Below, in pieces: positions 44,640 through 53,018 of a stretch of DNA of 64,000 bases. The stretch spans positions 58,205 to 122,204 of the forward strand of contig CAADYR010000117.1 in NCBI GenBank assembly GCA_900753305.1. Reading direction: 5' to 3'. A program made the translations under genes and the position numbers. This stretch comes from Lachnospiraceae bacterium (GTDB lineage Bacteria > Bacillota > Clostridia > Lachnospirales > Lachnospiraceae). Position 1 is the stretch's first letter. Every line of letters begins with the position of its first letter. The notes below the pieces were generated by a model. That model made no database searches, was not told the DNA's origin, and worked only from the letters and a program-made list of their open reading frames with translations.

Positions 44640-46046
44640 CTACATTGCAGCCTTTATTTCTGATACTGCCTCCGTCATTGCATATGGATCCAGTACTTTA
44701 TTTAATTCTTTTTCTGTCATCAGTTTCTCTGCAAGTACCAGTTCTCTGACTGTTCTGTTCTCTTTCAATGCTCTCTTGGCAATCTCAGCGGATTTCTTAT
44801 ATCCAATGTAAGGACACAGTGCTGTAGCAATACCGGCACTGCTCTCCATTAATGTCCTGCAACGATCACGATTGGCAGTAATACCAACGATACAGTTATC
44901 AACAAGAGTCTTTACTGCACCTTCCAATGTTTGAATTGATTCAAAAAGATTATAGAATAATACGGGTTCAAAGGCATTCAATTCCATCTGTCCGGCTTCC
45001 GCTGCCATTGTAATAGTTGTATCATGCCCAACGATCAGAAATGCCACCTGAGTTACAACCTCAGGAATAACAGGATTTACTTTACCCGGCATAATGGAAG
45101 ATCCATTCTGTTTAGCAGGAAGATTGATCTCACCCAATCCTGTTCTTGGACCAGATGAAAGCAGACGAAGATCATTACACATCTTGGACAGGTTTACAGC
45201 ACAAGTTTTTACTGCACCGGATACTGCCACAAAACCATCCAGATTTTCTGTTGCATCAAACAGATCTGCTGCCTGTGACAGGGGATATCCTGTGATTCTT
45301 GCAAGACATGGAACAACATTATAGAAATATGCATCAGATACATTGATCGCAGAACCAATCGCTGTACCGCCCAGATTTACTGTGTACATTTCCTTACATG
45401 ATTCCTCTATTCTTCTCCTGTCACGTTCCACCATGGAAGCATATGCATGAAAAGTCTGACCCAGACGCATAGGTACTGCATCCTGAAGCTGTGTACGTCC
45501 CATCTTGATCACATCATCAAAAGCTGTTGCCTTGATCGTAAGTTCTCTTTTTAATCTGTCCAGTTCTGCCAACAGCGGTTTCAACAAATCAAGCACGGTA
45601 AGCTTACCTGCCGTAGGAATGACATCATTGGTAGACTGCGCCATATTTACATGATCGTTTGGATGAACTCTAGTATAACCGCCTTTCTCACCACCCAGCA
45701 GTTCATTTGCACGATTGGCAATTACTTCGTTCATATTCATATTTGCGCTGGTTCCGGCACCGCCCTGAATCGCATCCACAATAAATTCTTCTCGAAATCT
45801 TCCCTTAATTACTTCATCGCAGGCACGGATTATCGCCTCTGCATAACCGGCATCCAATGCAAATGCATCACGGTTTGTTATTGCTGCAGCTTTCTTAATC
45901 CTTGCCAGATTCTCCAAAAATACAGGATTCATAGGTGCTCCTGTAATTGCAAAATTTTCTTTGGCACGAAGCGCCTGTACTCCGTAATATGCCTCTTCTG
46001 GTACTTCCATTGTTCCGATTGAATCTGCTTCCATACGTGTTTTCAT
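44640..46046 (-). CDS. aspA: Aspartate ammonia-lyase
   Basis: 468 residues. N-terminal 'GTMEVPEEAYYGVQALRAKENF', 'AGTSANMNMNEVIANRANELLGG', 'MGRTQLQDAVPMRLGQTF' and the fumarase/aspartase signature 'GSSIMPGKVNPV' (catalytic-loop serine) are clear. It deaminates aspartate to fumarate and ammonia, feeding fumarate respiration or amino-acid fermentation. Fumarate hydratase is excluded by the AspA-typical 'NAFEPVLFYNLFESIQTL' region. ATG 46046 has GGAG six bases upstream. Confidence 0.95.
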   Translation of the reverse strand: MKTRMEADSIGTMEVPEEAYYGVQALRAKENFAITGAPMNPVFLENLARIKKAAAITNRDAFALDAGYAEAIIRACDEVIKGRFREEFIVDAIQGGAGTSANMNMNEVIANRANELLGGEKGGYTRVHPNDHVNMAQSTNDVIPTAGKLTVLDLLKPLLAELDRLKRELTIKATAFDDVIKMGRTQLQDAVPMRLGQTFHAYASMVERDRRRIEESCKEMYTVNLGGTAIGSAINVSDAYFYNVVPCLARITGYPLSQAADLFDATENLDGFVAVSGAVKTCAVNLSKMCNDLRLLSSGPRTGLGEINLPAKQNGSSIMPGKVNPVIPEVVTQVAFLIVGHDTTITMAAEAGQMELNAFEPVLFYNLFESIQTLEGAVKTLVDNCIVGITANRDRCRTLMESSAGIATALCPYIGYKKSAEIAKRALKENRTVRELVLAEKLMTEKELNKVLDPYAMTEAVSEIKAAM

Positions 46047-46385
46047 AATCTTCTCCTCATTTCCGCGCACACCCTTTTGCTTATGTGGTTACTTCGCCAT
46101 ATAAATTGTGTCAAATATGCTTGGAACAAACATATTCTGCCTCAATTTGCATGGCTCTGAATAGTTTCAAAATATGGTACGAGATTATACCCACCAAAAA
46201 CACTTGTAAATACTTTTAATTCAAAACGTTATTCAAAAACAAATTTTGCCAATTTTAGATTAATTATTTTAATATTTTCTAAATTTCACTTAATTTTGTT
46301 AAGTGTGCATATTGTAATTTTGCAAATATGAGAGTACACTTATCTATCATAAAACATATATGCTTTACGTAATTCACTATTAATA
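46047..46385 (-). promoter_or_regulatory. aspA upstream region with probable promoter
   Basis: AT-rich non-coding stretch. On the minus strand a TATAAT at 46184-46189 is preceded by TTTACA at a short 15-base spacing. Nothing else recognisable. Confidence 0.35.
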
Positions 46386-46502
46386 AAGATGTCGGGGTCA
46401 AAAGCCCCCGACTTTGATGCTCATATCGGGGCGTGTCCTAAGGTCTTTCACCCACTTATGAGCAAGCTCATGTGGGATTAGACCTTTTGACCCTGGCATC
46501 TT
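46386..46502 (+). repeat. Structured palindromic element (117 bases)
   Basis: Outer arms of 19 bases, AAGATGTCGGGGTCAAAAG (46386-46404) and its near-complement at 46484-46502. The two differences are G-U pairs in plus-strand RNA and mismatches in minus-strand RNA. Inside is a strong second hairpin: AGGTCT/AGACCT, CCCAC/GTGGG and TATGAGC/GCTCATG at 46441-46485. The left arm can alternatively fold into GTCGGGG/CCCCCGAC (46391-46412). This looks like a dispersed palindromic repeat or a structured RNA. Confidence 0.6.
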
Positions 46503-46617
46503 AATAAATGCTGAATTATGCTGCTTTTATCCTGCACATAAATTCATTATAAAACGCACGCAAATACATCTTCACAATACATAAACAAACTTTGCGAAGC
46601 CGACTCTCAAAGTAACA

Positions 46618-46798
46618 GAATTGTGCGCCCTGGTCTGGGTGCTTTCACAAATGCATACGCAGGCACTTGAAAAACGTTGGCACTTAGGCGGTATGGAAGC
46701 ATACGCTTCCAATAGCGCCTTACGTGACCACTACGTTTTTCACGTAGCGAGAGCGTGCCTGTGTTGTATTGTGAATGCAACACAGACCTGCACAATTC
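46618..46798. repeat. Large nested imperfect palindrome (181 bases), MITE- or REP-like
   Basis: The ends GAATTGTGC (46618-46626) and GCACAATTC (46790-46798) are exact complements; inside, GGTCTG/CAGACC, CAGGCAC/GTGCCTG, TGAAAAACGT/ACGTTTTTCA and GGAAGC-ATAC-GCTTCC pair in order, so nearly the whole element folds on itself. It ends 17 bases before the ribosome site of the Lrp-type gene. No transposase is encoded. Confidence 0.65.
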
Positions 46799-46830
46799 GT
46801 CCCTCTCCATTCCTTAAAGGAGGCATATAC

Positions 46831-47277
46831 ATGGAACACACCCTGGATTCAATTGATAAGAAGATTATAGAAATCCTGCAGGCAAATGCCCGCACCCCCA
46901 TTAAAGATATTGCAGCCGAAGTCTTTCTTTCCTCGCCCGCAGTCTCTTCCCGCATTGAGAAAATGGAAAAAGCAGGCATTATCTCCGGGTATCATGCCCA
47001 GATCAATTACCTGCTTTTTGGTTATCATATCAAAGCTTTTATTAATTTGGAAGTAGAGCCATATCAAAAGAAAGAATTCTATCCCTTCATTCAGGCAATC
47101 CCAAATGTCATCGAATGTAACTGTGTCACCGGAGACTATGCCATGCTTATCGAAGTAGCATTCCAGACCACAATCGAGCTGGATCACTTCATCAATGAAC
47201 TACAGCACTTTGGCCGGACCAAGACACTGATTGTATTCTCTACCTCTGTGGAACACAGGGATGTTCCTGTTGTATGA
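46831..47277 (+). CDS. Lrp/AsnC-family transcriptional regulator
   Basis: 148 residues, start ATG 46831 behind AAAGGAGG. N-terminal helix-turn-helix ('LDSIDKKIIEILQANARTP', 'AAEVFLSSPAVSSRIEKMEKAGIISGY') and a C-terminal RAM effector domain ('IECNCVTGDYAMLIEVA'). It senses an amino acid and controls amino-acid metabolism; aspA, divergent across the palindromes, is a plausible target. A longer reading frame upstream runs through the palindrome and is not coding. Confidence 0.92.
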   Translation: MEHTLDSIDKKIIEILQANARTPIKDIAAEVFLSSPAVSSRIEKMEKAGIISGYHAQINYLLFGYHIKAFINLEVEPYQKKEFYPFIQAIPNVIECNCVTGDYAMLIEVAFQTTIELDHFINELQHFGRTKTLIVFSTSVEHRDVPVV

Positions 47278-47343
47278 CATTATGATGCTCATAGCCTTTT
47301 GTATCCCAAGGTTTTTACACATTTGTGAAAAAGGAGTGAAAAT

Positions 47344-48120
47344 ATGACAACAAACAAAACAAACGTATCTACGGTCAGATTAAGGTACTGTGATATCAGC
47401 ACAGCAGCCCTTCATATTATAGCCATGCTGTTTATGCTGATGGACCATCTCTGGGCTACTCTTCTCCCGGCGCAGGACTGGCTGACCTGTGTTGGAAGGG
47501 TGGCATTCCCTATTTTTGCATTTATGGCAGTAGAGGGGTATTTTCATACTCATAGTTTCAAAAAATATGCACAGCGGTTGCTGGTGTTCGCACTTCTGTC
47601 AGAAATACCATTTGATCTGATGTATGGCGGAACATGGTTTTATCCTGTTCACCAAAATGTAATCTGGACATTTCTGCTTGGCCTGTCAGGAATCCATCTG
47701 ATGGAGACCGTTCACAAAAAGCAAAAGCCCTGGGCTTATGTGACGGTTTCTGTGGTGGTTGTGATATTGGGAAGTGTGCTTGGAACCTTAGGCATGGTAG
47801 ATTACTACGGTGCCGGTGTACTCACTGTATTTATTTTTTATTTTTTCAGAGGCCGGAAATGGTGGTGTCTGGCAGGCCAGATACTTGCACTTTACTGGAT
47901 AAACGTAAAAATGTTGGGCGGACTGATGTATCCAATCCGGTTATTCGGAATGGATATGGAACTCTGCCAACAGGGGCTTGCATTGCTGGCACTAATCCCT
48001 ATCTGGCTGTACCGCGGTCGGCAGGGATATCATAGCAAGGCATTCCAGTATATCTGTTATGCGTTTTATCCGGTACATATGCTGATACTTGTACTGCTTT
48101 TAAATTATGCAAATAAGTAA
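47344..48120 (+). CDS. TraX family integral membrane protein
   Basis: 258 residues, about seven to eight membrane helices. 'LHIIAMLFMLMDHLWATLLP', 'RVAFPIFAFMAVEGYFHT' and 'EIPFDLMYGG' are hallmarks of TraX (PF05857), a family named for F-pilin acetylation but widespread in Firmicutes chromosomes as a membrane acyltransferase-like protein of unknown substrate. AAGGAG precedes the ATG. It converges with the ABC ATPase gene. Confidence 0.88.
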   Translation: MTTNKTNVSTVRLRYCDISTAALHIIAMLFMLMDHLWATLLPAQDWLTCVGRVAFPIFAFMAVEGYFHTHSFKKYAQRLLVFALLSEIPFDLMYGGTWFYPVHQNVIWTFLLGLSGIHLMETVHKKQKPWAYVTVSVVVVILGSVLGTLGMVDYYGAGVLTVFIFYFFRGRKWWCLAGQILALYWINVKMLGGLMYPIRLFGMDMELCQQGLALLALIPIWLYRGRQGYHSKAFQYICYAFYPVHMLILVLLLNYANK

Positions 48121-48126
48121 CTGGCT

Positions 48127-48930
48127 CTATGATAATAGTGCCTTATCATTGGCAAATTCTTCACCGCTGACACTCTCGAACTGATGAAGAAGATCTTCTA
48201 CGGTAAGCTTCTTTTTATCCTCGCCCGCAATATTCAGGATAACCTTGCCCTCATGCATCATAATCAGACGATTGCCATGAGCAATGGCATCTCGCATGTT
48301 ATGTGTGACCATCATTGCTGTCAGATGGTTCTCCGAAATAATCTTATCAGAGATCTCTAACACCTTGGCTGCTGTCTTAGGGTCCAGTGCTGCTGTATGT
48401 TCATCTAACAAAAGAAGCTTTGGTTTCTGAATAGATGCCATCAGAAGGGTAATTGCCTGTCTTTGTCCACCAGAAAGCAAACCAACCTTACTGGTCAATC
48501 TGTCTTCCAGTCCAAGGTTCAATGTTTTAAGCATCTCTCTGTAAGTGTCCCTCTCTGCCTTGGTAATACCCCAGGTCAATCTTCTGGACTTACCACGTCT
48601 GGCGGCAATCGCCATATTCTCTTCAATTGACATTGTTGTTGCTGTTCCTGTCATAGGATCCTGAAAAACACGTCCCAGATATTTTGCCCTTTTATACTCA
48701 GACAACTTTGTTACATCATCGCCACCAATATAAATCTTACCTGAATCTACAGACCATACACCTGCTACTGCATTCAAAGTCGTAGATTTACCGGCGCCAT
48801 TTCCACCGATCACAGTCACGAACTCGCCTTCCTCCAAAGTCAGGTTGACACCACATAATGCCTTTTTCTCATTAATCGTGCCTGCATTAAATGTCTTATA
48901 TACTTCTTCAATTTTCAACATCTCTGCCAT
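48127..48930 (-). CDS. ABC transporter ATP-binding protein (TrpZ-like)
   Basis: 267 residues. Walker A 'GGNGAGKSTT', Q-loop 'RVFQDPMTGTATTMSIEEN', signature 'LLSGGQRQAITLLMAS', Walker B 'LLLLDEHTAALDP', H-loop 'MVTHNMRDAIAHG'. It belongs to the branched-chain-like group that pairs with PF04392-type binding proteins. It starts inside the stop of the permease gene (TAATG). Confidence 0.9.
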   Translation of the reverse strand: MAEMLKIEEVYKTFNAGTINEKKALCGVNLTLEEGEFVTVIGGNGAGKSTTLNAVAGVWSVDSGKIYIGGDDVTKLSEYKRAKYLGRVFQDPMTGTATTMSIEENMAIAARRGKSRRLTWGITKAERDTYREMLKTLNLGLEDRLTSKVGLLSGGQRQAITLLMASIQKPKLLLLDEHTAALDPKTAAKVLEISDKIISENHLTAMMVTHNMRDAIAHGNRLIMMHEGKVILNIAGEDKKKLTVEDLLHQFESVSGEEFANDKALLS

Positions 48931-49880
48931 TATTTCGCACCTGCTTTCTTTTTACTGTTTTCCTTCAGATACGGAATCGCCAGGAAAATGGCTACTACGA
49001 TAGCTGAGAACAGTTTCAGATCATCGGACGGGAATTTTAACCACAGTACTACACTCAGTACCAGATAATAAATGATCGCGCCAGCAATGACCGAGAATAA
49101 AGTCCATGCAAAAGCCATTTTTTTACCTGCTGCCAGCTTACCAAACAGAACTTCACCAATAATAACGGCTGCAAGACCAATAACAATAGCACCACGTCCC
49201 ATATTGACATCGGCTGCACCCTGATACTGTGCATAGAGTCCTCCTGCAAGTCCCACCAAACCGTTAGAAATCATTAATGCAAGTACCGTATGAAAATCTG
49301 TGTTAATTCCCTGCGCTCTTGCCATCTGCTTATTACAACCGGTCGCACGGATCGCATGTCCCTGCTCTGTTCCAAAGTACCAGTACAAAATCGCTACCAC
49401 TACTACACAGAACAAGATGCATGTCGTAAAGACGCGGATCTTCGTTGCTGTAGAATCTGATACATAACGAAGTGATACTACCAGATTATATTTGTCGACA
49501 CTGACTGCCTGATTGGAACAGCCCATAATATTCAAATTAATTGAATACAGAGAAATCTGAGTAAGAATACTTGCCAGAATTCCGGGAATCCCCAATGCCG
49601 TATGCAAAATACCCGTTACAAAGCCGGCTGCCATACCGGCAAGAAAAGCAAAGATCAAAGCCAGCCACGGATTCATTCCACCGCGGATCAGCATAACTGC
49701 AACTGCACCGCCTGTTGCCAGTGAGCCATCTACTGACAGATCTGCAAAATCCAGTAATTTATAAGTGATATACACGCCTAACGCAAGTAAGCCCCATATT
49801 AACCCCTGTGCGCAGGACCCCGGCAGGGAACGAAATAACGCCGCCGGACTTAATGATGATAAATATGCTGTTAAAAGCAA
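48930..49880 (-). CDS. ABC transporter permease (TrpY-like)
   Basis: 316 residues, eight to nine helices of the branched-chain amino-acid permease fold ('DFADLSVDGSLATGGAVAVML', 'GIPGILASILTQISLYSINL', 'GLVGLAGGLYAQYQGAADVNMGRGAIVIGLA', in pieces). I start it at a TTG (49878-49880) because AAGGGAGG lies seven bases before it; a GTG at 49904 lacks a site. Works with the ATPase downstream and the binding protein upstream. Confidence 0.85.
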   Translation of the reverse strand: MLLTAYLSSLSPAALFRSLPGSCAQGLIWGLLALGVYITYKLLDFADLSVDGSLATGGAVAVMLIRGGMNPWLALIFAFLAGMAAGFVTGILHTALGIPGILASILTQISLYSINLNIMGCSNQAVSVDKYNLVVSLRYVSDSTATKIRVFTTCILFCVVVVAILYWYFGTEQGHAIRATGCNKQMARAQGINTDFHTVLALMISNGLVGLAGGLYAQYQGAADVNMGRGAIVIGLAAVIIGEVLFGKLAAGKKMAFAWTLFSVIAGAIIYYLVLSVVLWLKFPSDDLKLFSAIVVAIFLAIPYLKENSKKKAGAK

Positions 49881-49943
49881 ATGAAACCCTCCCTTTTGAA
49901 GCACAGAGAGCTTCCCTAAGGAAACTCTCCCATTTTTACTCTC

Positions 49944-51002
49944 TTATTCTTCTGCAATTGCTGTATATCCATCAGGAATTGTAACCCCAAGCTGCTCTGC
50001 GATAGAAGCATTGTACTCTTTCGTTACCTGAGGTGCATATTCGATATCCATTGTTGTAATATCTGCACCATTTACAAGAATATCATATGCCATCTCTCCT
50101 GCCTTGTATCCGATATCATAGTAGCTGATGGAAAGTGTTGCAACACCACAGCCCTTACAGATACCTTCCTCACCTGCAATAACAGGAATTCCTGCCGGAA
50201 GTGTAATATTGTTGATTGTCTCTGTATTACCTGCCATTGTATTATCTGTAGGAATATAGATCACATCTACTTCTGTAACCGCTGTCTGTACGACAGATGC
50301 AATATCATTGGAATCGGCTGCGGTATATTCTTTGTAAGAGATATTGTCTGCATCCAGTGCCTTCTCAAACTCTGTAGCCTGATACTTGGAATTTGGCTCT
50401 GCTGAGCAATACAGAATACCAACTGTCTTGGTATCCGGGAAAAGCTCTACCAGCATCTTCTCCTGCTCTGCAATAGGAGCAAGATCTGATGTTCCGGAAA
50501 TATTTCTGCCGGTAGCACCTGTCCAGTCATCAATTTCCAGAGCTGTTGCATAATCAGTAATAGATGTACCCAGAATAGGAATTGTGCTGGTAGCTGCACC
50601 TGCACACTGTAATGCAGTTGTTGCATTAGCAAGAATCAGATCATAATTGCTTGCCACGAAATTATTACTGATGGTTGCACAGTTAGCCTGCTCACCCTGA
50701 GCATTCTGTAAGTCGAACTTCACATGATCTGCGCCAAGCAGTTCTGTCAGAGCTGCCTCAAAGCCTTCACTGGCTGCATCCAAAGCCGGATGTTCCAACT
50801 GTTGCAAAATACCGATCTGATATACCTTATCAGAGTCAACGGCTGCCGCATCTGCTGAAGTTGCACTTGCTGTTTCCGTCTTGCTTTCTGCTGCTGTATC
50901 TGCAGGAGCTGCGGCCTCTTCTGTTGCACTTCCACATGCAGTCAGAGACATAACCATAGCTGCTGACATGGCAACAGACATGAACTTATTCAATTTTTTC
51001 AT
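49944..51002 (-). CDS. ABC transporter substrate-binding lipoprotein (TrpX-like, PF04392 type)
   Basis: 352 residues. Lipobox 'SLTAC' (Cys23), Ala/Glu-rich linker, then a two-lobe fold with 'YQIGILQQLEHPALDAASEGFEAAL', 'QGEQANCATISNNFVASNYDLILANAT' and 'IPVIAGEEGICKGCGVATLSISYYDIGY' stretches typical of PF04392 proteins. Family members import tryptophan in streptococci; the ligand here is only inferred. ATG 51002 has GGAGG eight bases upstream. Confidence 0.88.
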   Translation of the reverse strand: MKKLNKFMSVAMSAAMVMSLTACGSATEEAAAPADTAAESKTETASATSADAAAVDSDKVYQIGILQQLEHPALDAASEGFEAALTELLGADHVKFDLQNAQGEQANCATISNNFVASNYDLILANATTALQCAGAATSTIPILGTSITDYATALEIDDWTGATGRNISGTSDLAPIAEQEKMLVELFPDTKTVGILYCSAEPNSKYQATEFEKALDADNISYKEYTAADSNDIASVVQTAVTEVDVIYIPTDNTMAGNTETINNITLPAGIPVIAGEEGICKGCGVATLSISYYDIGYKAGEMAYDILVNGADITTMDIEYAPQVTKEYNASIAEQLGVTIPDGYTAIAEE

Positions 51003-51024
51003 AACATATTCCTCCATTCCCTTT

Positions 51025-51064
51025 CGCATATACGCTTTAACACATAAACGCTTTAACGCTTTTA
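51025..51064 (-). repeat. Tandem octamer array in the TrpXYZ-like leader
   Basis: Read on the plus strand, five consecutive octamers on an 8-base grid: CGCATATA, CGCTTTAA, CACATAAA, CGCTTTAA, CGCTTTTA. They begin right after the predicted transcription start and end before the ribosome site. Confidence 0.55.
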
Positions 51065-51072
51065 ATAAGCAA

Positions 51073-51101
51073 ATTATAAATACGAATAAGAATTAAGTCA
51101 A
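51073..51101 (-). promoter_or_regulatory. Promoter of the TrpXYZ-like operon
   Basis: TTGACT (51096-51101) and TATAAT (51073-51078) with a 17-base spacer on the minus strand. Confidence 0.8.
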
Positions 51102-51125
51102 TACGTTTTTCTCAAATAAACAATA

Positions 51126-51164
51126 CGAAAAATGCAGCCTGACCTAAGGCAGACTGCACTTTTT
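51126..51164. terminator. Terminator after the isomerase/small-protein pair
   Basis: GCAG-CTG and CAG-CTGC arms around ACCTAA, flanked by GAAAAA and CTTTTTG, 13 bases after the stop at 51177 on the minus strand. Confidence 0.65.
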
Positions 51165-51176
51165 GTTCCTGTGAAT

Positions 51177-51353
51177 TTATACAAGGCTGTACTCCATCAT
51201 TTCATATAACAGACGGCTGTTTTCCGTGATTTCTGCGGGAAGCAATGCTCTTGCTACACACTTGGGTTCTTCATCCGGAGCATCCTCTCTGTTCAGATAA
51301 GCATAATCCCCATCCAGCCTTGCCACTGTATAATATACTTTATCCAATAACAT
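51177..51353 (-). CDS. Small conserved-looking protein, function unknown
   Basis: 58 residues, starting MLLDKVYYTVARLDGDYAYL and rich in acidic residues, with a single cysteine. I do not assign a function. ATG 51353 has AAGG eight bases upstream. It starts 11 bases before... the isomerase stop is at 51364, so the genes are 10 bases apart and probably co-transcribed. The pattern 'ARLDGDYAYL' resembles a small beta-strand domain. Confidence 0.6.
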   Translation of the reverse strand: MLLDKVYYTVARLDGDYAYLNREDAPDEEPKCVARALLPAEITENSRLLYEMMEYSLV

Positions 51354-51363
51354 AATATTTACC

Positions 51364-52002
51364 TTATGCAAGAATCTCTTTTACTACTGCTGCGATCTTA
51401 TCACACTTGCAGTTAGCAAAGAAATATTCGCTGAACTTCTCTCCACTCAGAGCACCTTTTACAAGTTCTCTGTCAAGTTTAGGAAGAATGTCGCACAGAT
51501 CATTGTGTGTGATTTCCTTTACAGCATCCAGAATCTTCTTGTTGCGCTGCTCAGGAACGACTCTTTCCTTAGGATATCCGCCGCCACCCGGTGTGCAGAA
51601 TAATTTTTCGAAGATGTATTCCAGATTCAGCTCACCGCCCCATCCGAAATTCTCAGCAAAAGGCAGTGCTACACAGTTACCATCATTTACCTGTGAAAAC
51701 AGATATGCATCAAGAGGGGACTCAACATGTCCACAAAGCACCTTGGGAAAAGCATTGCATGCAAGCATAGCACCTTCACCTGTACCACATCCTGTAATGA
51801 CAAAATCTGCTGCACCTGAATTTAATAACACCGCTGCCAAAATACCATTCTGTACATATGTAAGCTGGTGCTCATCTTCTGCGGAATACATTCCATAATT
51901 AAATACTTCATGTCCCATAGGTTCTACAACCTTCTTCAATGTTTCGCATACCATGGCATTCTTTGCAGCCTGGCTGTTCTCGTTAATTAACGCAATCTTC
52001 AT
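51364..52002 (-). CDS. RpiB/LacA/LacB-family sugar-phosphate isomerase
   Basis: 212 residues. 'MKIALINENSQAAKNAM' then 'GAADFVITGCGTGEGAMLACNAFP' (the catalytic-cysteine loop of the family) and 'NDGNCVALPF' match RpiB/LacAB, though family members are usually about 150 residues; this one has a C-terminal extension of about 60 residues ('PGGGGYPKERVVPEQRNKKIL…'). It may interconvert a ketose and aldose phosphate; substrate unknown. GGAG lies six bases before ATG 52002. Confidence 0.82.
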   Translation of the reverse strand: MKIALINENSQAAKNAMVCETLKKVVEPMGHEVFNYGMYSAEDEHQLTYVQNGILAAVLLNSGAADFVITGCGTGEGAMLACNAFPKVLCGHVESPLDAYLFSQVNDGNCVALPFAENFGWGGELNLEYIFEKLFCTPGGGGYPKERVVPEQRNKKILDAVKEITHNDLCDILPKLDRELVKGALSGEKFSEYFFANCKCDKIAAVVKEILA

Positions 52003-52209
52003 AGTAATCTCCATTTCTGCGCTGTTTTCTCATAAATTCCGGGCCGACAGCGCATGCCCCAACCATTATAATCTATAGTATAACATGAAGTGCCGTAGAA
52101 ACAAAGACCAATACCTTTAGATTTTTATGCAATTCTAACCTTTTCTTGACTTTTTTCACAATTAGCGAACTCTTTTTTATAAAAAATTGTTAAAATTATA
52201 CATTATTTA

Positions 52210-52238
52210 TTGCTTTAAATAGTCGATTACGGTATATT
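52210..52238 (+). promoter_or_regulatory. Promoter of the small alarmone synthetase gene
   Basis: TTGCTT (52210-52215) and TATATT (52233-52238) with 17-base spacing. The rest of the 300-base gap 52003-52302 is AT-rich sequence plus the hairpin below. Confidence 0.5.
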
Positions 52239-52259
52239 ATTAGTGTGATGTAAGTATAC

Positions 52260-52285
52260 GGCTGTCATTGTACAATAAGACAGCC
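52260..52285 (+). promoter_or_regulatory. Leader hairpin adjoining the ribosome site
   Basis: GGCTGTC (52260-52266) pairs with GACAGCC (52279-52285); the ribosome site AGGAGG begins three bases later (52288-52293). It could influence ribosome access. Confidence 0.5.
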
Positions 52286-52302
52286 ACAGGAGGTTCATTA
52301 TT

Positions 52303-52953
52303 TTGTCAGAAGCCACAGAAACGAAGCCCGTCAAAATTCCGCAGGAGGAATACGACCAGCTTGTAGAACCTTACCGCGAAGCTATGACACGCCTTGAAGT
52401 AAGAATTAATGGTCTGAATGAAGATTACCGCAAAAAATACCGCGACTATCCGATACACAATGTACAGGCACGTATCAAAAGCCGTAAAAGCATAGAAAAA
52501 AAACTCGCACACAGAGAGTTACCTGTTTCTGCTATGTCAGCTAAGGAAAATCTTACTGATATTGCCGGAATCCGCGTTATCTGTTATTTTATTGAAGATA
52601 TATACAGTATCCTTTCTCTTGTAAAAAATCAGACGGATCTGCTCATTCTGAAAGAAAGCGATTATATCAGTAATCCTAAAGCGAGCGGATATAAAAGTTA
52701 TCACATGGTTCTTGGTGTTCCTGTATACAGAATCGAAGGTATGCAATACTATCCTGTAGAGATACAGTTTAGAACCTTATCCATGGATCTGTGGGCAAGC
52801 ATGGAACACCGCATCTGCTATAAAGGAGAGACTCCGGAATCAACATCTGAAGCTTTTCAATATTATTCTGAAGAACTTTCCAAAATGGAACGCAAAATGA
52901 AGCACCTACTTGATGAGATCAGAAAAGACAATCCACAGGAACCTACACAGTAA
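52303..52953 (+). CDS. Small alarmone synthetase, RelQ/YjbM-type GTP pyrophosphokinase
   Basis: 216 residues with a single RelA/SpoT synthetase domain and no hydrolase or TGS domains: 'ARIKSRKSIEKKL', 'DIAGIRVICYFIEDIYSI', 'YISNPKASGYKSYHMVL' and 'PVEIQFRTLSMDLWASMEHRICYK' are the (p)ppGpp synthetase motifs. It makes ppGpp or pppGpp from ATP and GDP/GTP. The start is TTG 52303 behind AGGAGG, since no ATG precedes the conserved region. Confidence 0.93.
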   Translation: MSEATETKPVKIPQEEYDQLVEPYREAMTRLEVRINGLNEDYRKKYRDYPIHNVQARIKSRKSIEKKLAHRELPVSAMSAKENLTDIAGIRVICYFIEDIYSILSLVKNQTDLLILKESDYISNPKASGYKSYHMVLGVPVYRIEGMQYYPVEIQFRTLSMDLWASMEHRICYKGETPESTSEAFQYYSEELSKMERKMKHLLDEIRKDNPQEPTQ

Positions 52954-52971
52954 TATTATATTCAGACAAAA

Positions 52972-53018
52972 CTTAAGGCAGATACCTGACTGTTTCAACA
53001 GGTATCTGCCTTATTTTT
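52972..53018. terminator. Bidirectional terminator
   Basis: A perfect 14-bp stem, AAGGCAGATACCTG (52975-52988) with its complement (52999-53012), followed by ATTTTT, between convergent genes. Confidence 0.88.

Noticed and set aside
46621..46830. Longer start for the Lrp-type gene
   Set aside because: The upstream frame runs through the palindromic element; the ATG at 46831 has a perfect AAAGGAGG site and matches family N-termini.
51407..51898. 163-codon plus-strand frame within the isomerase gene
   Set aside because: Antisense shadow; the minus-strand frame carries clear family motifs.
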